Position numbers and translations under genes: made by a program
In this document: positions 9,304 to 17,795 of the stretch, one piece after another
Position numbering within the stretch: position 1 is the stretch's first letter
Layout of the letters: every line of letters starts with the position of its first letter
The notes under the pieces: generated by a model
What the model was told of the DNA's origin: nothing
Databases searched by the model: none
What the model saw: the letters and a program-made list of their open reading frames with translations, nothing else
Origin: an uncultured Ruminiclostridium sp.
GTDB taxonomy: Bacteria > Bacillota > Clostridia > Oscillospirales > Acutalibacteraceae
Direction of reading: 5' to 3'
Assembly: GCA_902490005.1 (NCBI GenBank)
Contig: CABUCM010000005.1
Coordinates: 1 to 64,000, forward strand
Length of the DNA: 64,000 bases

Positions 9304-9793
9304 ATCCATCGCTCCAATCTTGTCTTTTTCTGTCTACAGCTTATTGTCTTCTATTCCATTTGAAATATTTTATTAATTGGTTCCTTTAGGAATCATAAGG
9401 GAATGTTATTTTTGGCAGCGCCCGCCTTTTCTTAAAAGTCAGCGGCCCGCTCAGCGCTTAAAAAACCACCAGCGGAAAGGCAGGCCTCCGCTCCCCTCAG
9501 GCAAAAGCCTGGAGAAAGCTGTTTTTTATAGCAACCAAAGATTTTTCAGACGCAAAACCGGTAGGGTAAGGCGTCTATACCTTTTTTCCAAAATGTCATT
9601 TAACCCCGTAACATTCCAAAGTAAGCTACTGCCTGTCTTAGATTATCCATTCCCTTCTGTTCCTTTGCGAAAAGTTTCGTAGCAAGCATAGGAAATGGGT
9701 ACCCTTTCTTTAAAAATCACTATTTTCCGTCTGCGACAGTAAGTGAAAATTTTTCTTGTTGGAAATATCCCAAATTCTTGCGCAAACTGAGAT
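9304..9793. other. Gene-free AT-rich intergenic stretch
   Basis: I find no convincing gene here. A 101-codon frame on the + strand has no ribosome site or recognisable product. There is a small hairpin CAGGC-AAAA-GCCTG (9498-9511) and an inverted repeat TTCCTTTAGGAA near 9381, upstream of asnB. The DNA is visibly more AT-rich than its coding flanks on both sides of the acetyltransferase gene. Confidence 0.5.
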
Positions 9794-10228
9794 TTATAAC
9801 ATCTTAGTAAAACAGATAATTCTATTTACCTCTGTAAAATTCATAGCCTTGTGAAAATGAAAACTGTTTATATTATCTATTTCACAATCGCTGGCAAACT
9901 CGTGACAACCGTTTTCTTTCGCCCATGTTTCACACTCGGCTAACAATTCTTTGGCGTATCCTTTATCGCGATAGCCCTCTTTCACAAAAATCCCCTCTAA
10001 ATATCCAACTGGGAAGGTACTTGTACCCTCCACATAATCATATCTTAATTGACATTGTGCAAAACCGATAGGAAAGCCATTTTCATATTTTAAAAAGAAC
10101 TGTGATTTTCCGTTTGCCATAATTTCTGAAAATTCATTGATTAGTTCATCTATAGAATGGTTCTGCCACATCATCACAGCTAATTTCGCAAGTGTTTCTA
10201 AGTCGTTGTTTCCTACCTTTTTTATCAT
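9794..10228 (-). CDS. AAC(6')-type aminoglycoside N-acetyltransferase-like GNAT protein
   Basis: A 144-residue GNAT protein with the features of chromosomal AAC(6')-I enzymes: MMWQNHS near residue 20, LRYDYVEGT, the acetyl-CoA-binding EGIFVKEGYRDKGYAKELL, then ASDCEIDNINS and FHKAMNFTEVNRIICFTK at the C-terminus. The family acetylates the 6'-amino group of aminoglycosides, though some members act on other amines. AAAGGAGA precedes the ATG. It stands alone in AT-rich DNA with higher A/T codon use than its neighbours, which suggests later acquisition. Whether it confers resistance cannot be judged from sequence. Confidence 0.8.
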   Translation of the reverse strand: MIKKVGNNDLETLAKLAVMMWQNHSIDELINEFSEIMANGKSQFFLKYENGFPIGFAQCQLRYDYVEGTSTFPVGYLEGIFVKEGYRDKGYAKELLAECETWAKENGCHEFASDCEIDNINSFHFHKAMNFTEVNRIICFTKML

Positions 10229-10695
10229 ACGCTCTCCTTTGCAAATTCCAGTTTGTTAATTTGTTTGCTTAAATTATAGCACGCGTATACGAGTTTCTCT
10301 ATTTATACGAATGGTATACCCTTAAATTTTTCCGTATCATTTTATTTCCCTATGGGATATGCGAGCAGCATTTGGGCACCAAATCATAAAAATAATTGCT
10401 ATTTTTAGTACTTGACTCCCTTAAAATTCAGTATTTTCAAGAATTTTCGCAGGTCAATATTTTTAATTGACAAATTTAGATATAATCTTTTATAGCGCCC
10501 AGCGGTTTCCCAATGGCCCACGCACTGCATCGCGCTCAAAAAATTACCAACAAAAGGGGAAACCTTTACCGCCCCAGGTAGGGACTGGATAAAACTTATT
10601 TTTTATTGTATCAGACCTGCCCCCTTCTTTCAAGTTAAAAAACTGCCGAGGGCGCGGGAAACGGGGATTTTCTTTTTGTTGTTTTTTCTGTTCCC
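10229..10695. other. AT-rich intergenic region without a recognised gene
   Basis: About 470 bases between the acetyltransferase and the ftsW promoter. The first 270 are strongly AT-rich and the rest returns to mixed composition. No open frame with a ribosome site and no RNA gene could be supported. The composition step near 10495 may mark one edge of inserted DNA. Confidence 0.4.
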
Positions 10696-10724
10696 TTGAC
10701 TTTTCAGGCCATCGGTACTATCAT
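10696..10724 (+). promoter_or_regulatory. Sigma-A-type promoter for the ftsW-pbp operon
   Basis: TTGACT, 17 bases, TATCAT: 5/6 at both boxes with ideal spacing, 77 bases before the GTG start. Confidence 0.75.
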
Positions 10725-10801
10725 TTCAAAGTAAGATTAGTCAACATAATCTGGAAGAAAAGGCTCCGCCCGCAGCTTGCAACCAGGAAGGAGGAACCTC
10801 T

Positions 10802-12472
10802 GTGAACGATTTCGCCAACACCTTGATACAGTTATTCTTATATATCCTTAGAATTTTAACCCCGTTTTTCGCCCTGCTGATTATTTATCAGTGCTTTTCC
10901 TCCCTGCGGAACCACCGCCGGCAGGAACAGCCCCTGATTACATTAGGAAACCTTGCCACCCGGGATCTGATCCCGGTGATTTATTGGGAAAACTCCATTG
11001 GCCGGGGCAAAACCTGCGATATCCGTTTGGGGGACAGCACCGTTTCCCGGGACCACGCTGTGCTCTACCGCCGGGAGGACGCTTGGCTGGTGGCGGACAC
11101 CAACTCCAAGTCCGGGGTGATGGTCAACGGCGCCAAAATCGAGCAGCCCACCCCGGTTTATATCGGGGATACGGTGGCCATTGGCTCCACCGTCCTGGTG
11201 CTGCAAAAAGCGGATCGGGCTAGAAAAAGCCGGGCCTCCTGGTTTTTTGACAGCAGAGGGCAGAAAACCAGCGCTTCTCCCGTTACCCTGCTGTTTTTAA
11301 CGAACCTGCTTCATTTTATTTTGGCGTTGCAGCTCTGCTTTACGCAGGACGGCTTCTCTGCCGCGCCCTTTGTCCCCTACGCCTTGATGACCGGGGCGGC
11401 GTGGGTATTTTTCCTGGTTTCCCGGCTGGCGCTTCACCGCGCCAGCTTTGAACTGGAAACCCTCGCGTTCCTGTTAAGCGGCGTGGGGATTATCCTCATC
11501 GGCGGCTATGACCTGGGCAGCACCTATATGCAGATCGCCACCATGGCCATGGGCATGGTTCTGTTCAGCTTTATGATCTGGTTTTTGCAGGAGCCGGACC
11601 GGGTTACCAAATGGCGCCTGTGGATCGCCGGCGCCGCCATCGCTGTGCTGGGCATTAACCTGGTTATCGGCACCGCGGTAAACGGTTCGAAAAACTGGAT
11701 TATCATCGGACCTATTTCGGTGCAGCCCTCGGAATTCGTGAAGATCGCTTTGATTTTAGTGGGCACCTCCACCCTGGCACGGCTGCAAACCACTAAGAAC
11801 CTGACGGAATTTATCGGTTTTTCCGCCATCTGTGTGGGCGCCCTGTTTTTAATGAGCGACTTCGGCACAGCCTGTATCTTTTTCCTGACGTTTTTAATCA
11901 TCGCCTTTATCCGTTCCGGCGACGTGCGGACCATCGTTTTTATCGTGGCCGCCGCCTGCCTGGGAGCGTTTTTGATTTTGCAGTTTAAGCCCTATATTGC
12001 CGACCGTTTCGCGGTTTGGGGCCACGCCTGGGACTATTTAAACGACACCGGCTACCAGCAGGCGCGGGTAATGGCCTACGCCGCCTCCGGCGGGCTGTTC
12101 GGTGTCGGCGTGGGACAAGGCAACCTGCAGTATGTGTTCGCTTCCACCAGCGACCTGATTTTCGGAATGCTGTGCGAGGAAACCGGGCTTTTATTCGCTA
12201 TTGTTATCGCGGCGGTCATCGCCGGCCTGGCCTTTTACGCCCGGGCTATCAGCGCCACCAGCCGTTCCACCCTGTATTCCATCGCCGCCTGTTCAGTGGG
12301 CGGCATGTTCGTGTTCCAGTCCTGCTTAAACATTTTCGGGGCTACCGACCTATTGCCTCTCACCGGCGTCACCCTGCCCTTTGTCAGCATGGGCGGCTCC
12401 AGCATGATGGCCTGCTGGGGGCTGTTGTCCTTCATCAAGGCCGCCGATGAACGAACCTACCAGGGCGTTTGA
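10802..12472 (+). CDS. FtsW/RodA/SpoVE-family SEDS protein with an N-terminal FHA domain
   Basis: A 556-residue membrane protein. A first helix (about 8-32) leads to a cytoplasmic FHA domain (about 55-125) with SIGRGKTCDIRL, STVSRDHAVLY and SGVMVNG, the conserved phosphothreonine-binding residues. The rest is a SEDS polymerase with NGSKNWIIIGPISVQPSEFVKIAL and the late PLTGVTLPFVSMGGSS signature. SEDS proteins polymerise glycan strands from lipid II alongside a class B PBP, here the next gene. The GTG start follows AAGGAGG by seven bases. The FHA domain implies control by Ser/Thr phosphorylation; no kinase gene is in the window. Confidence 0.93.
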   Translation: MNDFANTLIQLFLYILRILTPFFALLIIYQCFSSLRNHRRQEQPLITLGNLATRDLIPVIYWENSIGRGKTCDIRLGDSTVSRDHAVLYRREDAWLVADTNSKSGVMVNGAKIEQPTPVYIGDTVAIGSTVLVLQKADRARKSRASWFFDSRGQKTSASPVTLLFLTNLLHFILALQLCFTQDGFSAAPFVPYALMTGAAWVFFLVSRLALHRASFELETLAFLLSGVGIILIGGYDLGSTYMQIATMAMGMVLFSFMIWFLQEPDRVTKWRLWIAGAAIAVLGINLVIGTAVNGSKNWIIIGPISVQPSEFVKIALILVGTSTLARLQTTKNLTEFIGFSAICVGALFLMSDFGTACIFFLTFLIIAFIRSGDVRTIVFIVAAACLGAFLILQFKPYIADRFAVWGHAWDYLNDTGYQQARVMAYAASGGLFGVGVGQGNLQYVFASTSDLIFGMLCEETGLLFAIVIAAVIAGLAFYARAISATSRSTLYSIAACSVGGMFVFQSCLNIFGATDLLPLTGVTLPFVSMGGSSMMACWGLLSFIKAADERTYQGV

Positions 12473-12512
12473 TTGTTTGAAAAGCTTCTGATCTCTGAAA
12501 GGGGGAACCCCA

Positions 12513-13904
12513 TTGAGAACCACCAGAGCCAGATCTATTGTGGTCTATATTCTCGCCGCCGTGTTTGTGGCGGGGCTGGGCTTTTTTGTCCTGAAAACCT
12601 TCCTTTACGGCGCCGATTGGGCTGTCAGCCCCATCAACCAGCATATCAACACCGAGGGCGGCGAGCTTACCGCCGCCGGCCAGGTTCTGGACCGGGATGG
12701 GGAAATCCTGGCCCAAAGCGTGGACGGCCAGCGGGTCTACAGCCCTGATTCCCTGATCCGGCGCGCCATGCTGCAAACCGTTGGGGACAATACCTGGGCC
12801 ATTTCCACGGCGGTGCAGAATACCCGCCGGTCCGATTTGATCGGCTATAATTTTATCACCGGCATCAGCGCCAACAGCGTTTTCGGCGCCGGAAACAACC
12901 TGAAGCTTACCCTGGACAGCGGACTGTGCGCCCAGGCTCTTTCCCTCATGGGGGACCGGAACGGCGCCGTGGTGATTACCAACTATGTCACCGGCGAAAT
13001 CCTCTGCATGGTCAGCACCCCCAACTACGACCCGGAAAACCGTCCTGACATCGAAGCGGATGAATCCGGCCAATACGACGGCGTGTTCCTCAATAAGATC
13101 CTGTCCGGTTCCATGACCCCCGGCTCCACCTTCAAGATCATCACCTGCGCCGCCGCCATCGACAATATCCCCGACATCAACGACCGGGTTTTTACCTGCA
13201 ACGGGGAAATCGAGGTTGACGGGGAGAAAATCACCTGTATGGCCAGCCATGGACAGATCGGTTTTGAAGAGGGGATGTCCCAGTCCTGTAATATTGTGTT
13301 CGCGGAGCTTGCCATGGAGCTTGGCAAAGACAAAATGACGACGGAAGCCGAAAAAATGGGCTTCGGCGCCTCCTTTGTCATCGATGGGATCCCCACCCTA
13401 GCCAGCAATTACGACGTTTCCAAGGCGGCAGCCAGGGACCTTGGCTGGTCAGGCATCGGCCAGTATACCGACCTGGTGAACCCAATGCACATGAATATTC
13501 TCATGAGCGCCATCGCCAACGGCGGCGTTTATGTGACCCCATATTATATCGACTCTATCAAAACGCCCTTCGGCCTGCCCACCTATGTGGGCTACGGCAC
13601 GCCGGGAGAGCGGCTGCTAAAAACCGAGACCGCCGGCGCGCTGAAGGATATTATGCGCTACACGGTGGAAACTAACTACGGCGACAGCATGTTTCCAGGC
13701 CTGACGGTGTGCGCCAAAACCGGCACCGGCGAAATCGGCGAGGATAAAAACCCCAACGGTTGGATGACCGGCTTTACCCTGGACTCCGACTGCCCCCTGG
13801 CCTTTACCGTGGTATGTGAAAATTCCGGATTCGGCATGTCTCAGGCAGGGCCTATCGTGCAGGAGCTGCTGCAAAGCGCCGCCGCCATCGTCCGGGGGGA
13901 ATAG
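12513..13904 (+). CDS. Class B penicillin-binding protein (PbpA-like transpeptidase)
   Basis: A 463-residue protein with an N-terminal anchor helix (about 8-30), a short linker domain and a transpeptidase domain. The active-site motifs are all present: STFK (Ser205, Lys208), SCN (258-260) and KTG (402-404). It lacks PASTA domains and a large N-terminal module, as in the PbpA/PBPA type that accompanies RodA in actinobacteria and many Clostridia. The start is TTG at 12513, after AAAGGGGG with seven-base spacing, 40 bases behind the SEDS gene. Together they should form a glycan polymerase plus cross-linker. Confidence 0.92.
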   Translation: MRTTRARSIVVYILAAVFVAGLGFFVLKTFLYGADWAVSPINQHINTEGGELTAAGQVLDRDGEILAQSVDGQRVYSPDSLIRRAMLQTVGDNTWAISTAVQNTRRSDLIGYNFITGISANSVFGAGNNLKLTLDSGLCAQALSLMGDRNGAVVITNYVTGEILCMVSTPNYDPENRPDIEADESGQYDGVFLNKILSGSMTPGSTFKIITCAAAIDNIPDINDRVFTCNGEIEVDGEKITCMASHGQIGFEEGMSQSCNIVFAELAMELGKDKMTTEAEKMGFGASFVIDGIPTLASNYDVSKAAARDLGWSGIGQYTDLVNPMHMNILMSAIANGGVYVTPYYIDSIKTPFGLPTYVGYGTPGERLLKTETAGALKDIMRYTVETNYGDSMFPGLTVCAKTGTGEIGEDKNPNGWMTGFTLDSDCPLAFTVVCENSGFGMSQAGPIVQELLQSAAAIVRGE

Positions 13905-13933
13905 TTGTCAAAATGGAAATTTTATGTTAGACT
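13905..13933 (+). promoter_or_regulatory. Putative promoter for the ATP-grasp gene
   Basis: TTGTCA, 17 bases, TAGACT, with TGT ahead of the -10. It begins immediately after the PBP stop codon. Confidence 0.5.
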
Positions 13934-13944
13934 GTTTTCTATCA

Positions 13945-13986
13945 GCGGACGGTAATTCGTCATTCCAGTAAAACTGGGTCGTCCGC
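13945..13986 (+). terminator. Two-tier hairpin, terminator or leader structure
   Basis: An outer stem GCGGACG/CGTCCGC encloses an inner stem CCAGT/ACTGG and is followed by CCTTTGCTTTTT. It could end the ftsW-pbp transcript or act as a leader element of the next gene, because the putative promoter lies upstream of it. Confidence 0.4.
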
Positions 13987-14082
13987 CCTTTGCTTTTTCC
14001 CCGGGGTTCCTTTCCCGGTAAAAAAGCAGGCGGTTCTATTTTGGGGCTTCACGCCCCGGCAAGTGAGGATGAACGAATCGAT

Positions 14083-15123
14083 ATGTGGCAGCGGATCAAA
14101 ACTTTTTTCGCCCGGGTGCAGACCATGAGCGTCAAGGCCATGTGGATGATGATCCAGAAAATCCATGAGGAGTCTCACGTTTCCCGGCTGTTTATTTTAT
14201 GCGATATGATCTGGTGCGCCGTCCATTACGGCGTGGGCTATTTGGAATACCGGGTGTTCGGCTGGGTTTATATCCGGGGCGAAAAAAGGAAAACCTTTAT
14301 GACCATGCAGGATAACCTGCGGGTATGCCGCCTGGCCAACGATAAGGAGTATCTGCCCTTGTTTGAGGACAAGCTGCGGTTCAACGACAAATTCCGTGAA
14401 TTTGTCCACAGGGATTTCTTAGACCTGCGCAAAGCCTCCTTTGAGGAGTTTCAGGCCTTCTGCCAGGCCCAGCCGGTGATCTTTGTCAAGGAAACCGACG
14501 GCTTCGGCGGCGTGGGAGCCAGAAAAATCAAAACCGGGGATTACCAGGAAACCGGCGCCTGCCTAGCCCTTTACCAGGAGCTGAAGGACAACCGCCTGTT
14601 CGTAGTGGAGGAGTGCGTGGTCCAGTGCGAAAAAATGGACGAGCTGTGCCCCACATCCATCAACACCCTGCGGATGGTCACCGTGCTTTCCGGCGGCAAA
14701 CCTCACCTGATGTATACCCTGGTGCGCATGGGCAACGGCACCAAGGCTGTGGATAACATTTCCAGCGGCGGCATGTATGCCCCGGTGGACGAAAACGGGG
14801 TCATCTTCAAGCCCGCTTTCTGTGACAAAACCGGCGAGCTTTATGAAATCCACCCCTTTACCAAAACGAAACTGGTAGGCTTTCAGATTCCATGCTATCC
14901 CCAAGCGGTGGAAATGGTGTTTGAAGCCGCCTTGAAAATTCCTCAGGTAGGCTATGTGGGATGGGATGTGGCCATCAGCAAAGACGGCCCCCTGCTGATT
15001 GAGGGAAACACCATGCCCGGCTACGATATGCCCCAGAACTATTATCATCTGCGGGATGAAAAAGCGGGCATACTTTCCCGATTCCAGGAGGTACTGGGGG
15101 AACGGCTGAAAACCGGCGGCTGA
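14083..15123 (+). CDS. ATP-grasp protein, sugar-transfer-associated family
   Basis: A protein of about 346 residues starting MWQRIKTFFARVQ. It resembles the ATP-grasp family found next to hexapeptide and sugar transferases: VKETDGFGGVGARKI (nucleotide loop), VVEECVVQ, TSINTLRMVTV, and LLIEGNTMPGYDMPQN with the metal-binding Glu/Asn pair. ATP-grasp enzymes join a carboxylate to an amine or thiol through an acyl phosphate. The substrate is unknown; an envelope-related ligation is plausible from the family and the neighbours. The start is uncertain: a GAGG lies about 13 bases upstream and the frame stays open to 13990. Confidence 0.8.
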   Translation: MWQRIKTFFARVQTMSVKAMWMMIQKIHEESHVSRLFILCDMIWCAVHYGVGYLEYRVFGWVYIRGEKRKTFMTMQDNLRVCRLANDKEYLPLFEDKLRFNDKFREFVHRDFLDLRKASFEEFQAFCQAQPVIFVKETDGFGGVGARKIKTGDYQETGACLALYQELKDNRLFVVEECVVQCEKMDELCPTSINTLRMVTVLSGGKPHLMYTLVRMGNGTKAVDNISSGGMYAPVDENGVIFKPAFCDKTGELYEIHPFTKTKLVGFQIPCYPQAVEMVFEAALKIPQVGYVGWDVAISKDGPLLIEGNTMPGYDMPQNYYHLRDEKAGILSRFQEVLGERLKTGG

Positions 15124-15197
15124 ACGGCTGCCCTACGAATCCCCTTAGGCGTAAATCCTGACTGGATTTGCGCCTTACCCAGTTAAGGAGATTTTTT

Positions 15198-17168
15198 ATG
15201 AAATACAACCGTATCCTTGCCGGAGTTCTGTCTCTGGCCCTCATCAGCGGCCTTTGGGGGTGTTCTCCCGCGGCCGATGATTTCGACGCTTCACAAAAGG
15301 GCGCAACGGAAAGCACCCGCCAGAAAAACGAAGGGGTCTACCGCCAGCTGGACTTCAACAATAAGGACGAGATCAATGCCGCGGCCAAGGGCCTGCTGGA
15401 TTCCCCCGAGGCCTTGGAGATCAAGGACAAGGACGGCAACGTTGTTTGGAGCCAGAAAGCATATTCGTTTATCACCGAGGACACCCCTTCTCCGGATACC
15501 GTCCATCCCGGCCTGTGGAGCAACGCCCAGATGAGTCGGTATTATGGCCTGTTTCAGGTTCACGACCGAATTTTTCAGGTGCGGGGCTACGATGTTACCA
15601 ACCTAACGCTTATCGCCGGGGATACCGGCTGGATTGTGGTGGACCCCATGTCCAACGAGGAGGCCATGCGGGCCGCCTTGGAGCTAATTGAAAAGGATAT
15701 CGAGCACCGGCCCATTGTGGCCGTGATTTATACGGCTGCCTCCGCTAACCACTACGGCGGCGCGGCGCCCTTGCTGGAGGACAGTGAAGGCGCCGTCCCC
15801 ATTATCGCTCCCCAGGGCTTTTTAGACGCGGCGGGGATTGAGAACCTTTTTACACAAAACAGCACCCGCAGAAAATCGGAATATCTTTACGGCAGCCTGC
15901 TGCCCGCCGGGGCCCAGGGGAACCTTTTCATCGGCAAGGATGAAACCACCGCAAGCGGTACGGTGACTTATCGGGCGCCCACCGATTTCATTCAGGAAAC
16001 CGGCGAAACCCGGGTGATCGACGGGGTGGAAATCCAGTTTCAGCTAGGGGCGGACTCTATGGGCGGCGCCTGTATGAATCTGTATTTCCCAGACACAAAA
16101 TGCCTTTGGCTGGCGGAAAACTGCAGCGGCGTTTTACACGACCTTTACGGCGTTACCGGCGAGCAGGCCGTAAGGCCCGACCGGTGGGCCGATTTTTTGA
16201 CGGACACCTATTCCCTCTATGGGGATAAGGCGGAAATCGTTATTGAAGCCCACAATTGGCCCCACTGGGGGAAGGATGTGATCCAGCCCTATCTTTCCAA
16301 CCTGGCGGCGGCTTATCAATATGTATTTGACCAGACCATCCACCTGATGAACCAAGGCTTGACGGAAACGGAAATCTTCCAGGCGCTTTCTCTGCCCCAA
16401 AGCCTCGCCAACTGCTGGTACCTGCGCCAATACTGCGCCTCTTTAAACGACAGCATCCGCTGCGTCTATCAGTCTTATCAGCCCACCGCCGGCTTGAATC
16501 CGGTGGAATTGAACCCCTTAACCGAAACAGAGACCGCACGCCGCCTTGTGGAATATCTGGGCGATGTGGATGCGGTTTTAAAACGGGCCCAGGAGGATTT
16601 CGCCAAGGGGGACTATCAATGGGTGGCCCAGATTACCAATATCCTAATCCAGGCCGACCCCAATAACCTGCAGGCCCGTTATTTATGCGCCGACGCTTTG
16701 GAGCAGCTGGGATACCAGTGCGAATCCGTTTTATGGCGCAACGCCTATTTAACCGGCGCCCAGGAGCTTCGGGAGGGCACAAACCCTCAGGAAGTAGAGC
16801 TGGATCCGCTGGGGCAGAAGGCCCAGCACTTTATGTCCGGGAAAGCCATTTTGGATTATATGGGAACCCTGGTGGACAAAGACCTGGCCAATGGGAAAGA
16901 ATTTACCTTTATTTTGACTCTGACCGACGAGGACGAAACCTATACCGTACAGCTGAAAAACAGCGTGCTTTTGGTCTATCCCGGCAATGTGGACAAGGCC
17001 TGTAAAAATAAAATCACCACCACTTCTTCCGGGCTGTTCGCCATAATCAATCAAGACGAGGCGCGGCAAGCCCTTCTGGTAAAGGTGGCTGGGGATGAAG
17101 GCATCCCCGCCGCGCTGGCAGGCTGCCTGAAGCGGCCCGCGGATGAATTTAACGTTGTGATTCCCTAA
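15198..17168 (+). CDS. Alkyl-sulfatase-like MBL-fold lipoprotein with degenerate metal site
   Basis: A 656-residue protein with a lipoprotein signal (MKYNRILAGV...ISGLWGC, lipidation at Cys22), so it is probably anchored outside the membrane. It has the alkyl sulfatase architecture: metallo-beta-lactamase domain (about 120-370), dimerisation region (about 380-540) and a C-terminal SCP2-like domain. The expected THxHxDH zinc motif reads TAASANH (179-185), so three of four ligands are gone. The AEN Glu (307) is kept but the following Thr-His is Ser-Gly, and HHWP reads HNWP. It may be a binding protein or use different chemistry. The start at 15198 follows AAGGAG. Confidence 0.8.
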   Translation: MKYNRILAGVLSLALISGLWGCSPAADDFDASQKGATESTRQKNEGVYRQLDFNNKDEINAAAKGLLDSPEALEIKDKDGNVVWSQKAYSFITEDTPSPDTVHPGLWSNAQMSRYYGLFQVHDRIFQVRGYDVTNLTLIAGDTGWIVVDPMSNEEAMRAALELIEKDIEHRPIVAVIYTAASANHYGGAAPLLEDSEGAVPIIAPQGFLDAAGIENLFTQNSTRRKSEYLYGSLLPAGAQGNLFIGKDETTASGTVTYRAPTDFIQETGETRVIDGVEIQFQLGADSMGGACMNLYFPDTKCLWLAENCSGVLHDLYGVTGEQAVRPDRWADFLTDTYSLYGDKAEIVIEAHNWPHWGKDVIQPYLSNLAAAYQYVFDQTIHLMNQGLTETEIFQALSLPQSLANCWYLRQYCASLNDSIRCVYQSYQPTAGLNPVELNPLTETETARRLVEYLGDVDAVLKRAQEDFAKGDYQWVAQITNILIQADPNNLQARYLCADALEQLGYQCESVLWRNAYLTGAQELREGTNPQEVELDPLGQKAQHFMSGKAILDYMGTLVDKDLANGKEFTFILTLTDEDETYTVQLKNSVLLVYPGNVDKACKNKITTTSSGLFAIINQDEARQALLVKVAGDEGIPAALAGCLKRPADEFNVVIP

Positions 17169-17176
17169 ACGAAAAG

Positions 17177-17237
17177 GGCTGTTTAAACAGCCGTAAAAAA
17201 TCCGAGATTCACATATGAAGTGGGTCTCGGATTTTTT
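17177..17237. terminator. Tandem inverted repeats ending in an intrinsic terminator
   Basis: First a 16-bp perfect palindrome (GGCTGTTTAAACAGCC, 17177-17192), then the stem TCCGAGA/TCTCGGA extended by six A and six T residues (17195-17237). The second is a standard terminator for the sulfatase-like gene. The following 140 bases to the PadR promoter contain nothing I recognise. Confidence 0.8.
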
Positions 17238-17375
17238 GTTTTAATTGCTGATGGAAAACTCTTTTCATGTGATATGGATGTAAACTATGAATTTCCAGGT
17301 ACAGAAATAAGACCGATGAACCTTTCATCAATAAACCGCTGAAAACTTTTTTGTTTTTTACGCCGCGTTTTTCTA

Positions 17376-17404
17376 TTGACAAAGGTTCTGTATTATTATA
17401 TACT
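17376..17404 (+). promoter_or_regulatory. Near-consensus promoter of the PadR operon
   Basis: TTGACA, 17 bases, TATACT: a perfect -35 and a 5/6 -10, about 50 bases upstream of the PadR gene. Confidence 0.85.
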
Positions 17405-17435
17405 TAGTATCACAAAGTATTTGTAATACTAAGTA
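17401..17435. promoter_or_regulatory. PadR operator candidate, 16-bp inverted repeat
   Basis: Left arm TACTTAGTATCACAAA and right arm TTTGTAATACTAAGTA around GTA; the arms match at 15 of 16 positions. It begins inside the -10 box and covers the transcription start, an ideal place for autorepression by the PadR protein encoded next. Confidence 0.75.
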
Positions 17436-17453
17436 TTTGAGAGGAAAATCGCC

Positions 17454-17795
17454 ATGGAAGTGAAGCTGGAACAGCAATTTAAAAAAGGCGCCTTAGAAAT
17501 GGTGCTTCTCTCGTTCATAGCCAAGCGCCGCTCGTATGGATACGAGTTGATTTTACAGCTTCAAAAAGAGGGCGGCGGGCTTTTCCAGGAAACCAAGGAA
17601 GGCACCCTTTACCCTATTTTATACCGCCTGGAAGTTGAAAAACTGATTACAAGCGAGCTTGCGTCAGACGGAGGTAAAAGGGTAAAAAAATATTATCAAA
17701 TCACGGAGCAGGGCTTAACCGCCTTAGCGGAGCGAAAAAATTTTTGGCGGTCTTATAAAAACGTAATCGACCGGCTTTTGGAGGAAGAGGAATGA
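17454..17795 (+). CDS. PadR-family transcriptional regulator
   Basis: A 113-residue winged-helix protein: MEVKLEQQFKKGALEMVLLSFIAKRRSYGYEL, then ETKEGTLYPILYRLE and KRVKKYYQITEQGL, the hallmarks of the PadR family. These proteins act as dimeric repressors released by small molecules or envelope stress. The gene has a strong promoter overlapped by a long inverted repeat and is coupled by an ATGA overlap to a HAAS-domain membrane protein. PadR-HAAS pairs are common in Firmicutes and probably sense membrane conditions. Confidence 0.92.
   Translation: MEVKLEQQFKKGALEMVLLSFIAKRRSYGYELILQLQKEGGGLFQETKEGTLYPILYRLEVEKLITSELASDGGKRVKKYYQITEQGLTALAERKNFWRSYKNVIDRLLEEEE

Noticed and set aside
9377..9682. 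101-codon frame on the + strand
   Set aside because: No start site with a ribosome binding sequence, no recognisable product, and low-complexity basic composition.
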